64,000 bases of DNA from Neckera pumila (lineage: Eukaryota; Streptophyta; Bryopsida; Hypnales; Neckeraceae): assembly GCA_963969595.1 (NCBI GenBank), contig OZ018412.1, forward strand, positions 6,264,501 to 6,328,500, in the 5' to 3' direction. Positions 57,622 to 64,000 of this stretch are shown piece by piece; the stretch's first letter is position 1; every line of letters starts with the position of its first letter. The notes beneath the pieces are model-generated. The model did not search any database, was not told where the DNA came from, and saw nothing but the letters and a program-made list of their open reading frames with translations. The position numbers were made by a program, and so were the translations under genes.

Positions 57622-57830
57622 AATCACTACAAGAGAAAGGGGTGTTTTAGGTATAATCCTAGTAATATTGTCTTTTAAGTGATGACCTTTAAGTAAGGTT
57701 TTTAGTAAAATCTTACTGAAAAGATTGTCTTTTTAGTAAAATTTTACTAAAAAACTTACTTAAAGGTCATTATTTAAAAGACTATACTACTAGGACTATA
57801 CTTAAAACACCCCTTTCTCTTATAGTGAAT
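57622..57830. mobile_element. palindromic CACTA MITE (203 bp)
   Basis: CACTACAAGAGAAAGGGGTG starts at 57625, and its inverse CCCCTTTCTCTTATAGTG ends at 57827. A 3-bp duplication AAT flanks it (57622-57624 and 57828-57830). The inverted pairing continues inward through the blocks CTTTAAGTAAG and CTTACTTAAAG, so nearly the whole element is one hairpin. Confidence 0.85.
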
Positions 57831-58510
57831 GCACTCAAAGCCCAATGCATTTTCTTGAATAGCTTGTCTCCAATGCTCGACAAATCTTTGCTGAGAGATG
57901 TGCACCTCAAATTGTCAAATAAAATGAACGCACTTTGGATTGTTGAGTGGTAGCAATTTTGGATCTACATACCTTAATCCAATTGCAAAAAACTTTAACT
58001 TTTACAAATAGAATTGCCATTGCTTCTCACGTCATAAAAACCCAACAAAAAATGCTTCGTTCAAAGGTAGGCAATTTATTTTTGGTAATCTACTCTTGAC
58101 GCATGAAATCCTTGTATTCAAGGATTATGGATTTTTCATTCATAGAATATATATTTAATCCATTTTTGGGCAACCCTTTACGTCATGCAATCTCTTCATT
58201 GTTGGGAATTCTAACAAAAAGACAAGCATTCTTTGTCAAGCTTTGCCCTCCTCATCAAAAATTTTATATTCATTTTGCCTAGATGCTTGCCCTATATAAA
58301 TTATTAATAGTAAGATTAGAATTATAGTCAACTCAAAATCCAAAGTTATTAGTCCAACTTGTTGTGTTAGTCCAATTATTCTAGTAGTCTACATCAAATG
58401 CAAGGTGCCAATTTGCATGTGGCGCCTAAATTAGACTATGATTATCACATAATGGATGCCCTCAAATCATTCCCACAACTTATATGCTTCTAGGAATCCT
58501 AAACCCCTTA
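57831..58510. other. intergenic stretch without a recognised gene
   Basis: Nothing is supported here. Confidence 0.4.
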
Positions 58511-59200
58511 TTAACCCCTAAAGTTTTTTGACTATGATTTCACCAAAAACGCTCCAAACTACCATTTTAAGTACAAGTACCAAATTTTAGAAAAAAAAAC
58601 ATTTTTTGGAACAAATAACCATATGATCTTTTAGTACATTGGTTTGAAAATATGTGGAAAAAATTTCAAACATTTCCACTGGGTGGATTGCAAGATATTA
58701 ACATTTAAATTGATTAAAATCCTTTTTTTGTCCCTGCAAAAAAATCAGGTACTAGTTGCCTTTCACAAGGTCACATTTGTATGAGAAAATGTCCAAAATA
58801 GTGGTTATTCTTTGGATTCATTCTTCAAGGCAAGTTAATAAAAAATCTCAAAATTTTCAAATCATTTGGAGTTGTACAACATATAGGAAAGAAAATAATA
58901 AGTAGAAAGAAGAAGAAAATGATTCAAAATACTAAATTGTCAAGAATTTAGTTATGGAATTGAAAAATGCGAATTCCAACGGTTGTAATGTTATAATAAA
59001 TAATCTACATCCAATGTCATTATTTTTTTTTCAAAAATATTGAAAATTGAGCTAAATAAGGACTTTAAAGTTTTAGAGTTGAGATTCTATAACTACCCAC
59101 AAACTAAAGCTCCTCGTAACCTCATCTCATTCTTCAAAATGAAATGATTCATAGCTTTATATATATATATATACATAAGTCTAAAAATCCAAATTGATGT
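58511..59200 (-). mobile_element. family B element, copy 3 (inverted, truncated)
   Basis: TTAA at 58511-58514, then CCCCTAAAGTTTTTTGAC. The similarity to B copy 2 continues through TCCACTGGGTGGATTGCAAG, AGTTGTACAACATATAGGAA and TTGTCAAGAATTTAG to about 59200, where it ends without a terminus. Confidence 0.65.
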
Positions 59201-59755
59201 ACATTCATCTAAATTTTACTTTGAAATTTATTAGCGTGATTCTATTAGACTGGTTGACACCTTTTAAACCTTTCTTCAAATCATAATGAGCCAAGCCTCC
59301 TAAGTATTGTACATAGGATTTTTGAGATTTTTCTTTGACACCTATTTCTCTAACACATTTTAATATCCTCTATAAAATTCTCCATAAAACTATCTTGTTC
59401 AATGGATAAGTCTAATGTTTTGAGGAACTTGTAAGTTACTAGTGTCTAATTGACTCCTTTCTAAAACCAATCTCTACAAATTTTGAGATAATCTTGTCTA
59501 AATTGTACAACCTTTGTACATGAAGCCTAGAGCTGCTCTTAGGTCCCTCTATTTTTTGCACTTTTAAAATTTAAAATTATTCGTTAAGAATACATTAAAA
59601 AATTTTACATAATTTTTTTAGCCTCCATTTGTTGAAAAGAAGGGAAAGAAAGAAGTGATCTAGTTGAGTGGCATGTCTTCAGTCGCCTATCGTTGCTATG
59701 AACGGCTCTCCCAGTGATTGGAGCCCCCGGATGCTGCGCCGCTTCCAGAGCCTTC
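59201..59755. other. stretch upstream of the APX promoter
   Basis: AT-rich until about 59640, then GC-richer; no gene recognised. Confidence 0.4.
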
Positions 59756-59761
59756 CACGTG
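59756..59761 (+). promoter_or_regulatory. G-box CACGTG upstream of APX
   Basis: CACGTG in the context TTCCACGTGACC lies about 135 bp before the TATA box. G-boxes bind bZIP and bHLH factors and are common in light- and stress-responsive plant promoters. Confidence 0.5.
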
Positions 59762-59891
59762 ACCGGAGCACAAGCCCCAGTCCCTCCTGGCTTCTGTTAT
59801 CTCGTCGGTCGCCCTCTCTGCTTCGCTCGCAGTTTCCACATTCACTCCTTTACTTGCTCTCCAATCCCCAAACCCACCTTCTCATTTTTAT

Positions 59892-59899
59892 TATATAAA
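59892..59899 (+). promoter_or_regulatory. TATA box of the APX gene
   Basis: TATATAAA about 112 bp before the ATG; a start site near 59925 would leave a 5' UTR of roughly 75-80 nt. Confidence 0.65.
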
Positions 59900-60003
59900 C
59901 CTAGCTGTGCTCAAAATCCTGTTTTTGTTGCTGCTCTATTGCAAGAATTGGAGTGTAAATTGAAGACAGCATATTGCCAGTGGGAGAATTCGGGTTCACG
60001 GCC

Positions 60004-62287
60004 ATGGCGACTGCGGCGTCCTCAGTGCTGGGACTCGGGAGCACAAGCGTAGTTGGTGTCCAGAGAGCGTCGTCGTCGTCGTCGTCTTGCTCAGGCTGTG
60101 AGGTTGTAAGTTCAGGATTCGTGACGAGGCGAAGAAGTCCAGTGTTGCAAAGTTTGCACTTGCGTTCCGAGTTTTTGCCCAGTTTGGCGCCCGTGAAGAA
60201 GACGAGGAGGAGGATTGCATCCGTTTCGAGGAAGGATGGAGTGGTGAAAACGGTGAAGGCGGTCGGGTCCGACCCAACTGAGCTGCGAGCGGCGCGCGAG
60301 GACGTGAAGAAGGTTCTGCAAGAGAAGCACAGCCACCCAATTTTCATCCGCTTGGGGTGGCACGACTCCGGGACTTACGACAAGAGCGTCGCGGAGTGGC
60401 CCACGCGGGGAGGGGCGAACGGTTCCCTCAGGTACAGTATGGAGCTCAACCACAAGGCGAACGCGGGGCTGTTCAATGCCATTGCGCTGCTTGATCCCGT
60501 GAAGGAGAAATACTCCAACATCTCCTATGCGGATCTGTTCCAGCTGGCGAGCGCGACTGCGATTGAAGATGCCGGGGGACCAAAGATTCCGCTACGCTAT
60601 GGGCGGCGGGATGTTGAGGCTGACTCCCAGTGTGTGAAGGAGGGGAACCTGCCGGATGCGGACCCGCCGTCTCCTGCGGAGCATTTGAGGAAAACGTTCA
60701 ACCGGATGGGATTGAATGATCAAGACATCGTCGTGCTTTCAGGTAAAGCAACACGCTACTTCCCCAATGAAATGACGTTCCTATTTCCTTTAGGGTTGCG
60801 AACAATCGTTGTTTTCGTGGGTTTCACCGGTTCAGAGGAACCGTTTCCGTCTCTGGAAGGGGTTGTCGTTAGAGAGAACTTGCCATGTGATTCCCTGACA
60901 GTCCTCAAAAAATCTCAGACTCTAATTAGAACATTTGAGCGAATATGGATTTCGAATTATCCACCACTTTTCCCGCTTCCTTTTGGTCCTCCCTTTCCGA
61001 TGTTGGAAGCACTGAATGTTGAACATTTTACCTCCTACATTACTCTGAAACCTACCGTGGTCACGACCCCAGAGGAGGCGCTATCTGCTCACGCCATTGC
61101 AGACTGTGAGGGATTGCGTAGAGCATTGTCGAGATTGCGGGTTATTGCGAGATTTCTATGAAAATTTTACTGCGTCACTTCCTTTACGTTTCTTGTTGTA
61201 GCTTCGCTTTCATTTTGCTGGAATAGGACTCCATACAGCTTAAAAAATCGATGAAGGAGCCTCACGTTATAGCCGTCACACTAGCCTCAATTCCGGTCAC
61301 AGCCGAGCCACTCCTCCAATCTTACACTTTCGTCAACGATTTCCTGCGTTCTCGTATGCCAAGTGGCATACCTTGTAAGAATTTCCTGTCAAGTTCCGGA
61401 GTCAATTGAGACGAAACCACCAACACCGTAAGCAATTGGAGCTTCATCGATTACGGATTAGGTAACCTTCGAGCTGCCGGGAGGCAGCGAGAGGGTTACA
61501 GGACGTAACCGGCTCTGTCCACGGATGAAAAATCATGTAACTGTTGCCTCTGTGGATGAATATCATATGATTACGAACAAACTATCTTGCTCATGGATGA
61601 GACTCGTTCGAGCAGACAGATTCACACAACCAGAGCTGGTTACGTTATGCATACAATGATTCCATATGTAATGTATACAACACACGTAACAACTCTAACG
61701 ATTTCATGATTGTGACAGGCGCGCACACCCTCGGCAGAGTCCGCCCTGAACGCAGTGGCTTCGGGAAAGAGCAGACGAAGTACACCAAGGACGGCCCTGG
61801 CGCCCCGGGCGGCAGCTCCTGGACCCCCGAGTGGCTCAAATTCGACAACTCCTACTTCAAGGAAATCAAGGAGAAGCGCGACGCCGACCTCGTGGTCCTC
61901 CCCACCGACGCCGTCTTATTCGAGGATCCCTCTTTCAGGAAGTACGCGGAGAAGTACGCCACGGACGAGAAGGCCTTCTTCAACGACTACGCGATCTCCC
62001 ATGCGAAGCTGAGCGAGCTCGGGTCGGAGTTCGACCCCCCGCAGGGCTTCTACCTCGACAAGCCCCAGAAGAAGGATGAGCCCGAGATTTTTGTTGCAGA
62101 GAGATACTCCACGCAACCCGAGGACAAGCAAGACCTTTCGGAGAATATGAAGGAGAAGATCCGGGCGGAGTATCTGGCTATTGGAGGAAGCCCTAACAAG
62201 GCTATGGGGTCGAATTACTTCCTGAACATCATTATTGGTGTATCTGTGCTGGCGATCTTGTCGTACTATCTAGGGTACCTGGGGTAG
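60004..62287 (+). CDS. tAPX: thylakoid-bound L-ascorbate peroxidase, two exons
   Basis: The enzyme reduces hydrogen peroxide with ascorbate at the stromal side of thylakoids. Exons 60004-60742 and 61719-62287 join in frame (GT/AG) to 435 residues, near the 426 of Arabidopsis tAPX. The first ~80 residues are rich in Ser and Arg and poor in acids, a plastid transit peptide. The distal heme site is RLGWHDSG with Arg116, Trp119 and His120. The intron falls just before the proximal block GAHTLGR with His249. Trp281 in [15 protein letters not shown] is the radical-site Trp equivalent, and the preceding insert GPGAPGG is typical of chloroplast isoforms. A C-terminal hydrophobic segment (about 410-433, ending YYLGYLG) is the thylakoid anchor. 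The start is the first in-frame ATG. Angiosperm homologues have many more introns. Intron retention would keep the frame open for about 420 nt and yield a 385-residue truncated protein. Confidence 0.95.
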
Positions 62288-63065
62288 AGAGTCCAGTAGA
62301 TTTCTGGTAGAGGACCTGTAATTTTAGTTGCGGAGTTAGGGATCCGGCTGGCCCACAGATGTGGGAAGAGCGAATTCGGGTGTGTGATTCTGCCTGAGGT
62401 GTTGCAATTTTCTGCCTTCGGGCGCCTTGTAATCTAAATTCTTATGATTCTCGTCCATGGTGCCTGCAATTGACTTGTGTTTGGATTTTTTGGATTATCA
62501 TATTCGCAGTCCGCTTGTTTGAGTGTTGCTGTTTGTGAAAGCTAATTGTTCCACTTTGAAGCTGAGATCTTACAGTTCCTCGTGTTGTCGTGGCGGCGAG
62601 ATACTCCATGCAACCCGAGGCCAAGCAAGACCTCTCGGAGAATATGAAGGAGCTATTGGAGGGTCGCCTAACGGGCCTTGCGGTTGAATTACTTCCTGAA
62701 TGTCATTATGGTGTGTGTGCTTGCGATCTTGCCTCGTTCAGTCTGGGGATCTGGGGTAGAGAGTCTGCCTCAAAAATCTCCCCTAGAGGAGATGTAATAT
62801 TAGTTGCGGAATTAGGGATTTGGATCCGGCTGGCCCACAGATGCGGGATACGAGTTCGGGTGTGATACTGCGAGAGGTGTTGCAGTTTTCTGCCTTGGGG
62901 GCGCCTTGTAATCTGAATTCTTATGGTTCACGCTCTCGACTGCAAGAGGTTTTGTGCTTTGTGTTGCATTTACATGGTTGCGGTTCAGTTGTCTTGGGAG
63001 AGTGCTGTTTGTGGAATGCTAATTGTTCCACTTCGAAGCATTGCAACTGTGATCTCGTACTTCCT
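62090..63065 (+). repeat. tandem duplication of the 3' end of the APX gene
   Basis: About 62090-62585 (the last 65 codons plus 3' flank) and 62586-63065 are diverged copies, offset about 497 bp. Shared blocks: GAGATACTCCA, CAAGCAAGACCT, GAGAATATGAAGGAG, GATCCGGCTGGCCCACAGAT, GCGCCTTGTAATCT and GCTAATTGTTCCACTT. In the second copy the membrane-anchor part is frameshifted after ENMKE, so it is a broken 3' fragment rather than an alternative exon. Confidence 0.85.
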
Positions 63066-63869
63066 TGGAGTCGCGTGGACAACTGTGGGATTCATCAGGG
63101 GAGAGTACTCGCTCGGCATCGTTTATTAACGGTCATTTGCCTTATTACTTAATCCCTCAATGCCTGCGGCTTTTGGACAATATCAAGTTGTGCTATGGCT
63201 TACAACTTTCTGAACTATTTTTAAGTTCACATAATGGAAGAGATGGTAACACCTAAATGCCCAAGCCTTGTTTGGCGTTCCAGGAGTGCATTTTAGACAT
63301 TTTGGAATCATGGTATGTGTGGAACTCAAGCATGTAACCGTAGGATGTTTAGGTTCAGGCTGATCAGATGGGTCGATTTTGTGATACATTTGCATGAAAG
63401 CGGGGAAAGAATTTTATTTTATGAAATCACCGTGCGTATCTTCGAATGCCAATCCAGGAGGTAAGACTTCGAATAATGGAAGTGAACACCTAATTTCAGA
63501 GAGAAAGTCACCTAAAACGCATCATTTAGGGAAGAAGACACGTACTTGGCCTCAATGCCTGGTGGAGCTAATCTTCAAGTGTATCTTCAAGTGTACGCTG
63601 GATAACGTGAATTTTCCTATTTGTGACACAATTTGTTGTGTGCTGCCTTCGGAGTATGGATTAAAAACCAATTTTTTTTAGGGATGGACAACTGCAGTAG
63701 AGAGTAGAGAGTCAATGCAGCTGGTTTCGCATTTTTCAGCACAGAGTATGCATTTTATAGGAAATTTAGAAACACGTTGCTCAGTGCCCCCATTTGTGAC
63801 AGTAGGCCATCCTACATGCGCCAATGGTTAACCCGAAAAGAAAAGAGAACCCGCTGCCAACGAACTAAT
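63066..63869. other. intergenic stretch without a recognised gene
   Basis: Short ORFs only; nothing is supported. Confidence 0.4.
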
Positions 63870-64000
63870 TTAACCCACAAACGACCCGGTGGACGTTTGG
63901 CATCCGATGAATGACATAGAATCCTTGCATGTCACAGTGTGGATAGAAGTGCAACTATTCATCCTTGAAGTTTTGTTGTAAAAAGGGGTGGTCTTCTAAA
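63870..64000 (-). mobile_element. family C MITE, copy 2 (cut by window edge)
   Basis: TTAA at 63870-63873, then CCCACAAACGACCCGG. The inverse of the rest matches C copy 1 (AAGGATGAATAGTTGCACTT, GAAGACCACCCCTTTTTACA). The other end lies outside the window. Confidence 0.65.

Noticed and set aside
62590..62865. ORF resembling the APX C terminus as a separate gene or alternative exon
   Set aside because: It is the diverged duplicate of the APX 3' end and is frameshifted in the membrane anchor.
1..64000. CRISPR arrays, operons, bacterial-type terminators, rRNA genes
   Set aside because: None seen; the window is plant nuclear DNA.

Overview
This 64-kb window is nuclear DNA from a land plant. The evidence is spliceosomal introns with GT/AG ends, plant-type TATA boxes, and a gene set that includes a PHO1-type SPX-EXS protein, a PLS-DYW pentatricopeptide (PPR) protein, a thylakoid-anchored ascorbate peroxidase and a Kdo8P synthase. 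GC-richer exons sit in very AT-rich, repeat-filled intergenic DNA, and several genes have few or no introns. This would fit a moss or another seed-free plant, but the lineage is an inference and cannot be proved from the window.

Layout. 0-1.5 kb: a single-exon Kdo8P synthase gene whose 3' end is repeated in tandem. 1.5-7.2 kb: no recognisable gene; it holds a 71-bp perfect inverted repeat, a three-copy 250-bp repeat, a small TTAA-flanked element and a tRNA-derived SINE. 7.25-11.57 kb: a young Copia LTR retrotransposon with intact gag, protease and integrase but with the reverse transcriptase deleted. It has near-identical LTRs and a 5-bp target duplication, and it lies just upstream of PHO1. 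11.57-18.7 kb: PHO1, 12 coding exons that join in frame to 844 residues. 18.9-34.5 kb: AT-rich DNA built largely from non-autonomous elements with TTAA target sites and CCC...GGG termini (piggyBac-like), plus a pogo-like MITE and foldback elements. A divergent ELOF1/Elf1-type zinc-ribbon ORF is embedded in it. 35.7-37.3 kb: an intronless SPOUT (TrmH/SpoU) rRNA methyltransferase gene. 37.9-43.5 kb: more repeats. 44.0-45.2 kb: a three-exon Gly/Tyr-rich protein of unknown function. 47.4-49.9 kb: an intronless DYW PPR gene. 50-59.6 kb: repeats, including a TTAA element split by a CACTA element and a separate palindromic CACTA MITE. 60.0-62.3 kb: a two-exon thylakoid ascorbate peroxidase gene with G-box and TATA, again with a tandemly repeated 3' end. 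The last 130 bp are the edge of another TTAA element.

The genes do not form one pathway. PHO1 concerns phosphate export, Kdo8P synthase the cell-wall pectin sugar Kdo, APX plastid peroxide removal, and the PPR and SPOUT proteins organelle RNA. The most unusual content is the dense set of TTAA-terminated families, the deleted but recently mobile Copia copy with a PBS matching the anticodon arm of initiator tRNA, the ELOF1-like ORF inside repeats, and the recurrent tandem duplication of gene ends. All element and domain calls come from reading the sequence; no database search was possible.
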